Part shown: positions 27,800-39,530 of the stretch, in pieces
Layout: each line of letters begins with the position of its first letter
How positions within the stretch are numbered: position 1 is the stretch's first letter
NCBI GenBank assembly: GCA_020091685.1
Contig: CM034600.1
Location: 11,600,219-11,664,218 of the forward strand
Origin: Lutjanus erythropterus
Lineage: Eukaryota; Chordata; Actinopteri; Lutjaniformes; Lutjanidae
Length of the DNA stretch: 64,000 nt
Direction of reading: 5' to 3'
The notes under the pieces: generated by a model
Database searches by the model: none
Seen by the model: only the letters and a program-made list of their open reading frames with translations
What the model was told of the DNA's origin: nothing
Position numbers and translations under genes: made by a program

Positions 27800-29515
27800 G
27801 TCTATTGAGATATTACGAGATATTTCTCAGTATAAGTGATGGTATCCTCCTAGGCCGAGCTGTAACCTCTCATGCCATGAGTAGATGCACGCTTCGTTCC
27901 GTGTGGTGACACAGTTGGTTTTTGTAGTTTAATAAAAAGAAAGTAGTTCCCACATGAAACTGCTCATATCAAGTTCTGTGGATTGTCATGAGAAGCCAGG
28001 TGATGATTTCTGGAAAGAAACATTACCGTTCATTTTTACAAATTAATCTTTTTGTCGCTTTGAACTACAACTGGCTGCTATCTAGTTCCATTATATTCAA
28101 GAGAAGGCAGACATCTCGACCAACAACATCTCTATAACTCTGCAGCTCACAACAAAACAGTCTAGATAGATAAATTGCACTACAGGTAATAGGAGAAATA
28201 TGTATTTTTGATTTTGGGGTGAGCTGTCCCTTTTCCCTTGTGTCAAAATCAAGACATACTTTCTCATATGTCCGTGACATGGAACCTGATAAAGCTTTAT
28301 AATTTAATTTTAAAAATACTAGTAGTAGGTTATTTTTGCTGAAATATGGTTTTTACCTGAGCGTGACACAGCACTGGTGCAGGAAATATTTTTCCTGCTC
28401 AGTCTTTCCTCAGGGATTTTATATACACCAGTTTCATGCAGCTCCAAACATTCAATCAGTTCTGAACCCACAGGTTAACTCAGAAATGTCACACAATTTG
28501 TTATTACTGCAGTATTATCAATCAAAAAGTCGAAGGGTACAAGCTGTTTATAGACATTTTTTACTATCAATCCCAACTTTCTTTTTTACAGCTGTTCTTT
28601 TCAAGGCTGTCGAAGAGGAGACGAGCAGCCCAGCGTCTCATTCTCCACTGAAGAGACAGCGTCGAGAGGATCAGCGGCTCAGCTGACCCACAAAAGGTTA
28701 AAAAATCTGATTTTCTGCTCTCTTGTAAATGTAACCAGTGACTCATACCACGCTGCCTTCAAACCTGGCTCCCACTTCCAAACAGTTTCTGGGCAAATGA
28801 CCAATGCTATCAAAGAAAAAAGCTTTGATTCCCATGGCATATTTATTGATCATAACACTGCCTTTTGATATGTGCTGCTAGAAGGGGCGCTCTCCCCTGA
28901 ATATCAATGAAGTCCCACTGACAGGCAGATAGAGTGGGAATATCATCAAGGGCCTATTCATATTTCATATTTCATGTTTTTCTATTGCAGCCTATTCTCT
29001 TCTGTTGTGTTCAATTCTGACTCGCACTATTCATTTTCTGCTGGGTTTTTTTGTCTCGTCTATTTCAATCTTTTCTCACTTCTTCTCCTGTCCTCGCTCA
29101 CCTTCTCTTACCCCACTAATGTTTTGTGTGTAATCATGGAGTGTGCCACAGTCAGTCAGAGATCGGAGGAAACATAAAAACCTAATTCCTCCTGTTCTTT
29201 TTTTTTTTTTTTTTTTTGCAAATTGTCAAATGCCTAAAGCAAAGATCAAAAGACACATTTTTTTTTTTTTTTTTTTTTTAAACCATTCTGTGTTTTTCCT
29301 TTGGATTATCATTCTGGTGTTCCACTAATAATGTACATGCAAATGTAATATATACAAACCTACCTACCTAATACCTTTATGTCTATTCTTAGACATAAAG
29401 GTACCATACCATATTTCATGACTTTTCCTAATTTGATGGGTACAATTGATTAAGCATAAAATTATCATGATGATATTTTTTCAATGCGCTGAACACATAT
29501 TACACGCATCAGTGT

Positions 29516-30225
29516 TCCTCTGGGGTCAATTTGACCGCAAGCTGTTTTAGCTGTGTAAAACTTGTCTGTCTGTGTGTGACCCATGTGTGAAACCCCCTCA
29601 CACACACCAAAAAAACCCCAAAAAAACAACCAAAAAAGACAAAAGAAACAAAAACAAAACAAATCATAAACAAAAAAAAGGATAAGGAGGGGTGAGTGAG
29701 ACTTTATAGTGACTAACCACAAATATGTTATGAAAAAAGGAGATAAAAATAAGTAAATAAATATGTTTATGAGAGGATAGGGGGGTCACCAACATCAATA
29801 AATATGGTTCATTCTGTGAGAGTCATGAATGTGCACCCCAAATTAGAAAAGATTTGGATGAAAGATTTTCAAGATACACTAACTCTAAAACTGAAAATTT
29901 GACCTGATGGTGGCGCTGCAGGAAAGGTCACATCGTCACCAAAATCAATAGGGTTCGTACTCTTGTGGTCATTAATGTTGTCAGTAAATTTGAGAAGATT
30001 TGGATGAAAACTTTTCAAGATAAATTAATTTTAATTAATTTCCTCTAATCCTCTAGTGCCTGATGGTGGCGCTAGAGGACAGGTCAAGGTTTCATTATCA
30101 AGGGGTTATTTATGTATTCAACAAATAAACAAAGTGTCTGACACAAAAACTTGGTCAACAATTTTCTGTAAATCATTTTCTGGAGGCAAAAATCCCTGGG
30201 GTCAGATTGACCCCATGAGGATTGT
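29516..30225. mobile_element. possible inverted-terminus element with ERE-like palindromes
   Basis: TGGGGTCAATTTGACCGCA at 29521-29539 and TGGGGTCAGATTGACCCCA at 30197-30215 are related near-palindromes bounding a ~700-bp AT-rich interval that itself contains tandem repeats. Each is preceded or followed by CCTC/GAGG. Whether they are the ends of one element is inferred. Confidence 0.4.
29790..30110. repeat. ~150-bp tandem repeat, about two units
   Basis: Two diverged units: GATTTGGATGAAA occurs at 29851 and 29997, and CCTGATGGTGGCGCT at 29903 and 30059. The content (TGGCGCT, AGGTCA, then TCACCAAAATCAATAGG) resembles the reverse complement of the unit at 32178-32400, so both belong to one fish tandem-repeat superfamily. 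Confidence 0.6.
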
Positions 30226-32177
30226 CCTCGGAAGAAACAGTTAATTTAACGGTTTATTTTAGTTTGTGTTACCAACACAATACTGAATGTAAAAATGCCT
30301 GCACAAGGTAGATTAGCCTGGCTCTGGATGAGGCTCTGGATGAGGGGAAGGCTGAAGGATGAAGTGAAGGAGGACAGACCCACCAGTCTATGTGGGATTA
30401 TAACATTTTGTTGGCTAGCAAACCTCTTGGTGAACATGATTGTTCAGTTGTTCAGTGCCTGGTTCAACGACTATAAGCAGGACCGTATGTGGTAGCATGT
30501 TCATCCCGCCTCTCCATCACTGTGATTTTACAGCTGGTAAAGTGACAGTGACAAGTCCAGCATTTTACCAGAAGTGAACATTTTTCAACTCTCTGTGACC
30601 AGCAAAAAACGGCAAATGCTCAGTGCAGATTAAATACAAAATGCATCATGATGCTGCAGGCTTTGTAGCAGGGTGTGATTGTAAAAATTTAAAAAATATG
30701 CCTCAGAAAAATTGCTTTGGTGGATACAGCCCCTAGAGGGTCAGCAAAAGATTTTGTTTCTCATCTCACAACCAGCATACCCACCCATAAACATAAAAAA
30801 ATACTTAAAATACTTGTCCCTGAATGACTTTACCTAAAGCACAGAGATGGCAAACGTACATGCATTCATCACTCATGTGGAAGTACTGATAGTTGGATAA
30901 AAAAAGAAGTAGTAAAAAAAGTACAAACTCAACTTCTTTGCTTAAGTAAAAGTGAAAAACCACAGCCTCTAAACTGTATAAAAGTATAAAGCCACCCTCT
31001 GAAGGACATTTGTACTGGCTGTTTATGTGCAAAGCTAACTGAATGTCACCCTTTCCATGGCTGAGCCTCCCTTTCTTGTCTGTTTCATCTTGTTCTGTCT
31101 TTTATGTAGTTTTTAGTGTTACATCTTTTTCATTTTATTTGTTTTTCACCTTGTTTTCGTCTTGTCATATCATTTATGTCATTCTTCCTCTTATAACGTG
31201 TTTTTTTCGTTTTGTTACATTTTTTACGTTATTTTTGCTCCATTGCCTTATTCTTAGCCTTTTTACATCTTTTTCATCTTGTTACGTCTTTCTTGCTTTC
31301 TGACAACTTTTAGATTTTTTTTTTGTCTTGCTACATCTTGTTCATCTTGTTATGACATTTTTGTTTTATTACATACATGCTGTGTGTGATGTGCACTGAT
31401 GGACACATCAGGGAATCATCTTTTCTATGGGTTATTGTTCCACGCATTTAGCTTGAAATCAGTCTTGATGTTGAGAAGGCAGCGTACAATGACGCAAAAT
31501 AAAACTAATAATTCCACTCAGGGAGTAAAAGCAAAAAGTAAACTAATAGAAAAACTAATACTCAAATAGAGTACAGACATGAAAAATCTACTTAAGTAGA
31601 GAAACAAAGTATTTGAACTTAGTTGCTTCTTACCTGTGCTTATAACATATATATTTAGAAGCATAGCAGATACTTGTGTGAAAAATACAGTCTTTAAAGT
31701 GGGGTGAACTAACCTTCCTCTTTTTCTGTTGGGATGACTTTGTAAGAAAAACCTACATACTATACATGATTCATCAATTCTTCTAGGTTGTGGGAGTATT
31801 TTTCTTCGCAGATGCTGAGAAATTAAAATTCCAAACATTTCCAGGTTGACTACTTTTTGATTACAGTTGTAAAATCTCATTTATGCTTCACCGCTGCCTG
31901 GTGCATCATCTTCACATCCATATTCACATTACAGATCAGCCTTCTGCACATTATGGCCTTTTTATAACAGTTGCCAATGCATCTGTGCCAACTAATAAGT
32001 CTTGTTCAGAGTCATTTACGTTTATAAACTCAAAACAAAAATTGAGAAAAATAACTAGCCATGCTTTACACTGTACATATTTGATCCTTCAGATTGCCAA
32101 GCAATCTTTTTTATTTGCCATCCTAGAGGCATGGCTCTGGGGATGGCAGTGTCTGTCAGTTGGTCCACCACTTTGGT

Positions 32178-32400
32178 CCAGACTGAAATACCTCAACAGC
32201 TATTTGATGGATTGCAATGAAATTTGGTTCGGACATTTATGGTCCCCAATGGATGAGGCCTAATGACTTTGGTGATACCCTGACTTCTCCTCTTGCACCA
32301 CCAGCAAGTCAAAGTTTGCGCTTATAGTGAGAAATAGCTCGACATCTACTTGATGGATTGCCACAAACTTTTGTACAGATCTTCATTGTTCCCTGACAAC
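32178..32400. repeat. ~146-bp tandem repeat, 1.5 units
   Basis: TGATGGATTG occurs at 32205 and 32351, each preceded by an (A)GCT-A-CT context and followed by a YYTTYGGTAC-A-like stretch. The block (CTCAACAGCTATTTGATGGA, GCACCACCAGCAAGTC) is a tandem repeat very common in percomorph fish. Confidence 0.65.
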
Positions 32401-34899
32401 AAGTCCTCCAAATTAAACAACAAAAAACGTTTGCCCACGTTTGATTTCTAGAATGACACAGCAAAGTGTTTTCTGATCTGATGTCCTAATCAGCAGGATG
32501 ACATGACATGTATACATACATATTTCTGCTTGTAACAGCAGCTGAGAAACTGCAGAGCATCTCCAAAACATTAAATCAAATCTGTCACATTCTGTGTAGA
32601 GTTGTCAGAAGTCATTGTGTATCTGATTTGGGAACAGCTTTGGCATTTGAGGGTTTGAGACAACTTCAGTACTGTAGCTGTGAAGGTTAAAGTTAAAGGT
32701 TAGGAACCAAATACATTATGTCTTCAGTGGGTACAAGAGACATGAGAGAAATCCATGAGTGTGTTTCAGGTATAAAATAAGATCTGAATAGTAACAGCAT
32801 TTGACATTTGGTCGTCAACATGAGGAAACTCTCATCTGATCCTTTTCTTTCCTTCCTCTATTCCTCTATATTTTATTATTAGTGTGATGTGTCATTTTGA
32901 TCATATTAGGCCTGTTATTAAATATCATTTGTCAGCTACTGTGCCTTAAGGAGCTATTAACATTATAATTAATTTATTCATCTCGATTTCAATGGAGCTT
33001 TAGGCTGGATCAACAAGGGTTCATTTTTTAAACCTGATTAAATCATAACTTTAAATTACCATACTTTTAAACTTAAAATTAAGAAAGATTCATTTGAAAT
33101 GCTCTTTAATCCTCAGTTTACTTAAAACTCTAAACTGAGATTAAATTTAGTTCTGTTGCACTAAACCTTTGTACTATGTTATAACAGTGATCTACTAATA
33201 ACTTTAAACTTACTTAAGGAGGTGAAACGTGGCTAACTAACACTTTAGCTAACAAACAATGCAACCTTTTATGAACTTTTCAGATAGCTAGAAAACAAGG
33301 TAAAATTTTGTTATAGTTTTACCCCTCTTTATATTTACTAGGTCCCGACAGCACATGAATTTATTTATTTATTTATTTATTTTAATGTTGGTCCGCAAGC
33401 ATCTCCATTAAACTATATTTAATTTCAATTTATTTGGATTTACTAAATGGAGATTAATTTTTAACTGTGCAGCAGAGCTCTGCTTAATTTTTAATGTGGG
33501 TTTACTCATTTTAAAACTAGTTTAGCTAAATTCTAATTAGAACAAATCTTAGATTAAATTAATCTTTGTTGGTGCAACCCAGTCTTAGTTGCATGTTACA
33601 GTCTCAATGTCTCAAAGCCTTGCCCGCTCTGGAAAGAAATCAGTTCTAATAAAACTTGAAAATGTGTCCTTGTTTGTGGTATACACATGATAAACTTGAA
33701 ATTCAGTGAAAAATATTGGTGTCAATAAAACCCAGATGAACTGATCTTTAACCTTAGTCCCCCTCTCATATAAGCCCCTCTTTTCTCCCCCTCTCCAGTC
33801 ACACATGGATCAATAAACACCATTTGCAATAATCCTTCCTTACCATATAGATGGTTTACAACATTACCATGATCCTTGCCAGTAGCACACAACATCCATG
33901 AATGATGATGAATGACCTTAGTCTGCCCATCGTGGCCATTATGCAGCCCAAAATTAGTCATTAAGGTGGATGTCTGTGTTTTTGTATACAGCATCTCGGA
34001 TGGACAGTCTGACACAACCTTGTGTTTACTTTGTGAAAACATCCTGTTTCCATTTGTACGTGCTTGAGAGCCAAGACTTGAGCTCAACAACCCAATCAGA
34101 GTTCATCGTCATCATCATCCTCAAAGCTTTCTATCAGTGTATCAAAAGTAAATGTCTCATAGCAAACTGTCTGTTTCATTTCACAGTACACTTGAGATGC
34201 TCCCAGTTTAGTCAGTAAAGCTGCTGCAGTTTGTTGATTTTTGAGTTAGTTTATTGGCCTACATTAAATCAGCATCATCCAAATGTGATGAAGTTTCTAA
34301 AAGCTCCATCTCCATTGTTTTCGTGGCTTTGGGGCAGGAGTACCCAGCCATTTTCCATCAAGAGTCTTTTAACCCAAAAGTCTGTTTTCCCAAAATAAAA
34401 GCCCACTGCTCAGAACACAGGTTGTTTGAAAATACACATTGAATTTCCCTGGAGTTTTTGGAGTATTTTGATATGCAAATGTCACATGACATTTATCAGG
34501 TGACCTTTGACGTCAGTCAAGTTAAGTACATTTGGAAAAATGGCCATTCATTTTCGAGTTGGGAATTTGTCCAACAGCCTGTTGGACAAATGGCCATTTG
34601 GTTCAACAGGACATTTTTTGGTCTTGTCATTTCAGGCTTTCCATCATTTAAGATGTTTAAATAAAGGGTCCTTTTTGTATGAGCGGCTAGAAGAAGTATT
34701 TATCAATTTACAAGGGATCGCATGATGAATGTTAAAGTTGTTGCTTAAATTGATGAACCAACAGAGAATTATGAACTGAATACCATAAATAAACAAGCGT
34801 GAATAAGTAAGTGAATAAATAAGTATTTGCAAACATGTTCACTAAATCTTAAAACCTAATGCCCCGTGTTTAGGTTTGAGTGACATCTAGTGGTGACAC

Positions 34900-35205
34900 T
34901 GTAGATTACAACCAACTGAATAGTGCTTGTCTCACCTTCCCCTTCCAAGCATGTAGGAGAAGCTCTGGTGGATGTTAAACCTATGAAAAATGTGAACTGC
35001 TCTATCTAGAGCTAATGTTGGGTTTGTCCGTTCTGGGCCACCATGGCTGACCCTCTGTATGTATGAATGTCTCATTCTAAGGTAACAGAAACACAACATT
35101 TATTATTTTCAGGTGATTATACACTACTGAACACATACTTGTGAATATTATACGTATTAGTTCTGCCACATTCTGCCAATAAATTACAGTGGACCTTTAA
35201 AAAGT
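34900..35205. repeat. interspersed repeat, second-half copy
   Basis: Blocks CCAAGCATGTAGGAGAAGCT, CTATCTAGAGCTAATGTTGG, TTTTCAGGTGATTATACACT and CTGCCAATAAATTACAGTGG parallel the 19560-19960 segment. Confidence 0.65.
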
Positions 35206-36253
35206 ACTAAAATGTCAATGTTGTGTTCACAGTTTGTTTCCACGAAGCTGAAGTGGCCCAAAAATCTGTAATTACAGGTTTGATAAATGGCATAAATGAC
35301 ATTACATTGTTGGCTGTCAAACAGCTTGAAAATAAACAGTTATCCAAATTAATGGAATCGTGGACTGATCTAAACTCATGCTTAGATAATGTCATAATAG
35401 TCAACTGTTAAAAGAAAGCGAGTAACACATCTTTTCACCTCTCACATTCAACGAAACTGTCATGAACATAAAAAGACAATGTCAAAGACATTTCTCTGCC
35501 TTCATGCTTATAACTCTGTCTCAGGTAAGATGTCAAAAACCTCTTCTGACCCGTGTTGGATCATTTAAACATTCTGAGGTGTTTTATTGGCCGACGTCCA
35601 ACCTGTCTGCTAGTTCAAGTATTTTAAAATAAACGCCACCACTTTCCGACTGTGACTTCAGCCATGTGTGCTGTGTCACCTCTCAGTCTTCTTTATAGTC
35701 CTATCCATCTTTCCTTCACTCTATTTAACTCTAGTTTATTGAACTTTATTGAAGCAGGCAGATCAGAACAAACCCATCTGACTTTAATGGCCTCGAGAGA
35801 AGCAAATGATCCTTAGCAGTGATTTTACTTTTTAATTTTATTGTAATCAGGAATGAGGAGCACCCGGGAGGGAGGGTTGGGGGTGTTAGGATTTCTCTTC
35901 TCCTCGGATACTTCATTTTCTCTTTCTTTTGTATCTCCCCCTCCCACACATTTGCTCCTCCTTTTTCTCACCCTCTGTCCTTTCCTCCCTCTCCCACCAG
36001 CTCCTGTCCTCCTTCATATCGTGGCCTTTTCTCTCATTCTCTCCTTCTATTCCTCTCTTGTGTCTTCTGTCACCTCCTTCGCCTCCTCTCCCCTCTTCTT
36101 CATCTCAACCCTGTTTTCCTCCTTGCTCTCCTTTCTTCCTTCACCTTCGCCCCTCTCTGCCCTTCTTTACTTCCTCATTCACCCCCCCTTACCCATTTTA
36201 CCATCAATCCTGTCCTCCTTTCTCACCCTCATGCTCCCACCTTCACCTTCTCC

Positions 36254-36440
36254 CTCCTCCTCCTCCTCCTCCTCCTCCTCCTCCTCCTCTGCCCGGCATG
36301 ACGTGGGACCAGATCAAGGAACTGTGTTGCTGGGAGTAACAGGGATTGAGAGCGACGCGTTGGAATGCACCTCCAGCCGAGTCCCTGAGAACAGGAGGAG
36401 GAGGAGGAGGAAGAAGAGGAGGAGGAGGTGGAGGAGAGAG
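36254..36440. repeat. (CTC)n tract facing a (GGA)n tract
   Basis: CTC repeats at 36254-36290 and GGA-rich repeats at 36394-36440 are complementary and separated by about 100 bp of mixed sequence. The left tract ends a ~400-bp pyrimidine-rich zone. Serine, proline, glycine and arginine ORFs here are artefacts. Confidence 0.93.
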
Positions 36441-38460
36441 CAAGTATTTCCACTTCATCCCTGTGAAGTGTTTCTTCAAAATTCTCTCTCTTAGTCTCCC
36501 TTTTTCTTGTCCTGCTCTCTTCTTTTATCGCGTCTTGTCTTTCTGTCTTGTCTGTAGACATTTTAGGCCGCGTCCCTTTCATTTGCCCTCCTCTATCTCT
36601 GAAAGAGGCTGCCAAAGGCTCTTTCTCTCCTTATCTCCTTTCTGACTTTATTCACCTGTCTTTCTCCTCATCTTTTACCTTATATCCTTATATATAGCCC
36701 AAACCTGGAGTAACAGATTACATATAAAAGAGTTATGTAACGAGAATGCAAAAAAGGCGACTGTACTCCCTTACAGTTAGAAAAAAAAAAAAGACTTTAG
36801 ATTGCAGAAACATTTAGTTTACCAGTCTCACAACACCACACTCAAGTGAAACCATAGCTAATCTCACAGGTGCTAATTCATTATCATGGCTTCCAGTAAA
36901 AAGTTTGTCTTTAAGTAAGAAAAAAACAACACAGTACAGTTAAAGTTATGCCTTTAAAGCTGTGAAAATTTTGATGTAAACATTCCAGGTAAGACCTACT
37001 CAAGCCCCCAGGAAGAGTGCCAGGCTTTGACGCCAGTCAGACACATGACAACATCACGTTATGCACTGCGGTCCAAAAAACTCCCATAAGCTTACATTGT
37101 GAAACTAGCTGCGATAAAACAGTGGCTACATTTTTTCAGTGTCACAGCCCCTGCAGGATCCATTTGGTCCGATTACATTTGGTAAGTCTAGAAGAGCTGC
37201 GCAACTAAATAATTTTATCTCCATTCAGGTTAGCAAAGAGCTAAACCCAAAGTTAGCCACTCTTTCGACGGAGGTCCTGCTACGCTTGCTCTATGCACAG
37301 TGTGGAATGTGGGAGATCATACTCGGAAGTTGGCTGATCAGCTCTCATAGGGATGAACAAAGGCCTGCCTGCAACGCTGTACCCACTTCTCCTTAATACA
37401 TCCATGGACCAGCCACTAGAGTTAGCTAAACAGAAATTCAGTTAGCTAAATTTCAGCAAACTTTAGCTAGCTAGCTACCTGTCATTACTACTAACTACTA
37501 CTGAAAAATACTTTGTGACTATATGTGATGGCAGTTTTCTTGAAATTTGTGTATGGAGATTGGCATACTTTATACAGTAGTTTAAAAAGCACAATTACTA
37601 ATCTAAATGTGCGCATAACAAAGGAAGGAACAGCTGGACAAACAATTAGTAAGCCTAACAACAAACATAAAACATTATATTAGGCCAAACAATTTCACCA
37701 TATTTGGTATTGAGGTAGGCTAATCCAGTAGGAACATAAAATAATCATCAATACTGTCATATCTGGATTAGGTTACTGACTACATTTTAACAGATACTTA
37801 GTAATCTAGTTGTATTAAAATAACTTGAGATGTTCCAATACAATTTTTGCCTTTTCCATAACGATTCAGATTCCTGAACTTTGCTTATTGGCCGATACAG
37901 AGCACCAATCTGATACTAGTGTGTAAAAAATAGGTATAACTTTTTAACAGCTGTATAACTGTGTATGGATGTGACATGATTTCTATCTGTTGTTTGGCCT
38001 GGCTCAGGTTAAATCCTTTGTAAAACATGAACAAATACAGATTATGAATGCCATAGAACATGACGGGAAAAAATCACAAAGCCTTACAGATGATGTTGGG
38101 ACATATAAGGGTCCCATTTTGGGGCTAATAAACTACATGGTATGGACCAGTGCATAGATTGACGTATCCAGATTTTGAGCAGTATCAGAGGCATTTTGAG
38201 ATACTGGTATCATATTGGAACAACCCTAAATGGGTAAATATCTCAACCCTTCTCATTTCACATGTTTGTAACTTGTTTTGGCTTTCCTTTTCTTTATTTT
38301 CTCAACTTTCTTGCCTGACTTTTGGTTTTTGTGTTTATCGGCTGTCTGTAGAGCCAGCCGTCTGTCTGGCTGTTCGCAGTGTAAATGCCAGTGAAAGCGA
38401 CAGGGGGAGAGACGGAGAGAGAGGGCAAACACACGGAGATGCAGATGGACACACACTCAA

Positions 38461-38552
38461 ACACACACACACACACACAGTCACACATCCCCAACGTGCC
38501 ACCGTGTACACACACACTCACTCTCTCTCTCTCTCTCTCTCTCTCCCTCTCT
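38461..38552 (+). repeat. (CA)n and (CT)n microsatellites
   Basis: CA run 38461-38479 and CT run 38519-38552. Confidence 0.95.
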
Positions 38553-38589
38553 ACTTTATCAGCAGAATGAAAGTGCTTTCTGGCGGTAT

Positions 38590-39350
38590 TTGAATGAGAC
38601 AGAAAAGAGCCCTATTCAGCCCCTGTGCCCGGCTTTTATTAACACTGCGCGTCACTGAGGCGACATAAGCCTCCCCTCCCTCACACCCTCTGTCTGTCTC
38701 CACACACACACTCACACATACACACAGGCAGAGGGAGGTCTCCTGTTCAGGTATGATGATGATGCCCCCTCCTTGCTTTCCTTGCTTGTCCCTTTTCTCT
38801 CATCCCTCTTTTTCGTTGGCTCCTCCTCACTCAGGGGCTTTTGTTACCTCACCCCCCACCTCCTCCTCCTCCTCCTCCTCTCCTTTTCCACCACACCTCC
38901 CTCCCTCCTGTCACTCTCTCTCCCCCTCTCCCTGCCTGTTTGCTGCTGAATGGAAATACGCACAGATGCGTAAAGGGGCGATCAAACTCCACATATCCAC
39001 CGGCGGCAGCGGCAGCATCACCACCGACCCCCTTCTCTTCAGGACAAGAGGACTGAGCAAGGGACAAACTACTATTTTGGACAATTGGTCAGGCCTCAGA
39101 AGCACAAGGCTGGAAGATGCCCACCTGTTTGAAGCCGGACCCTGTTTGCCTTCCTCGGGGGCTGAGGAGCTCCAGCAGCCCGGCCGGCCGGAGGGAGGAC
39201 GCAGAGACGGAGGAGGGTGTCCCGGCTCGGATGCATGGATGCTCGCTGCTTCTTCAGTTTTTTTTTTTTCGTTTTTTCCACGGGCTGCTGTTGCTCTGGT
39301 CTGTGGCGATCCAGAAATAGCAGCAGCCTAGTCTAGAGGTTGTGTGAGGG
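38590..39350 (+). promoter_or_regulatory. CpG-richer block, candidate promoter or 5' exon of an unidentified gene
   Basis: Most of the upstream 46 kb is AT-rich, but this block carries CpG clusters (CGGCGGCAGCGGCAGC at 39001, CGGCCGGCCGGAGGGAGG at 39181). A donor-like CAG|GTATGA lies at 38750. An ATG at 39231 opens 29 codons (MHGCSLLLQ, then an aromatic/leucine-rich run, SVAIQK, stop at 39318) that look like a signal-peptide core. No homologue is recognised and no downstream exon was found, so a gene is not claimed. Confidence 0.35.
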
Positions 39351-39484
39351 AGCGTCTGATGAGGTTTATTTGCGGTAGTTATTATGTTTTCAGTCCGTTT
39401 TGTATGATTTTTTTTTGTGTACGTGTCTCTCATCGCCTCTATTTTGAGTTTCCAGCTTTGATGCCTGCACTTAGTCTGCCGGAG

Positions 39485-39530
39485 TCGTACTAATTAGCGA
39501 CTTGATTGACAGCTCGGTAATTGGATTTAT
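39485..39530. promoter_or_regulatory. homeodomain/TALE binding-site cluster
   Basis: TAATTA at 39491-39496, TGATTGACAG at 39503-39512 and TAATTG at 39518-39523 lie within 33 bp. TGATTGACAG is the known consensus for PBX with PREP/MEIS. Its position near the CpG-richer block suggests a developmental regulatory element. Function is inferred. Confidence 0.4.

Larger units (their letters stand above)
19961..28560. other. non-genic; scattered repeat fragments, one less AT-rich patch
   Basis: Holds the GT runs, the LINE remnants at 24600 and 26985 and the element at 27358. 24390-24480 (TAATGAGTTACTTTT repeated) resembles a fish repeat end. 25180-25550 is less AT-rich than its surroundings and could be a conserved non-coding element, but no exon structure is evident. 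Confidence 0.5.
30226..38589. other. non-genic; tandem and dispersed repeats, pyrimidine-rich zone
   Basis: 30860-31640 contains paired ACTTAAGTA / TACTTAAG-type repeat sequence around a T-rich (CATCTTGTTACGTC-like) zone. 33358-33383 is (ATTT)n. 35880-36290 is a long CT-rich tract. 37740-38250 has fragments of GGTATCATATTGG-like repeats. The long ORFs at 35853-36494 are low-complexity artefacts. Confidence 0.5.

Noticed and set aside
36301..36360. Segment after the (CTC)n tract reading MTWDQIKELCCWE
   Set aside because: Short, ends at a stop, no acceptor or recognised homologue.
35853..36494. 213-codon + strand ORF and overlapping ORFs on both strands
   Set aside because: Ser/Leu/Pro and Arg/Gly runs from a pyrimidine-rich tract and (CTC)n/(GGA)n repeats; several frames are open at once, with no domain.
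38753..39331. 192-codon ORF in the CpG-richer block
   Set aside because: Low-complexity Ser/Pro start, no recognisable domain; kept only as a possible 5' exon/promoter region.
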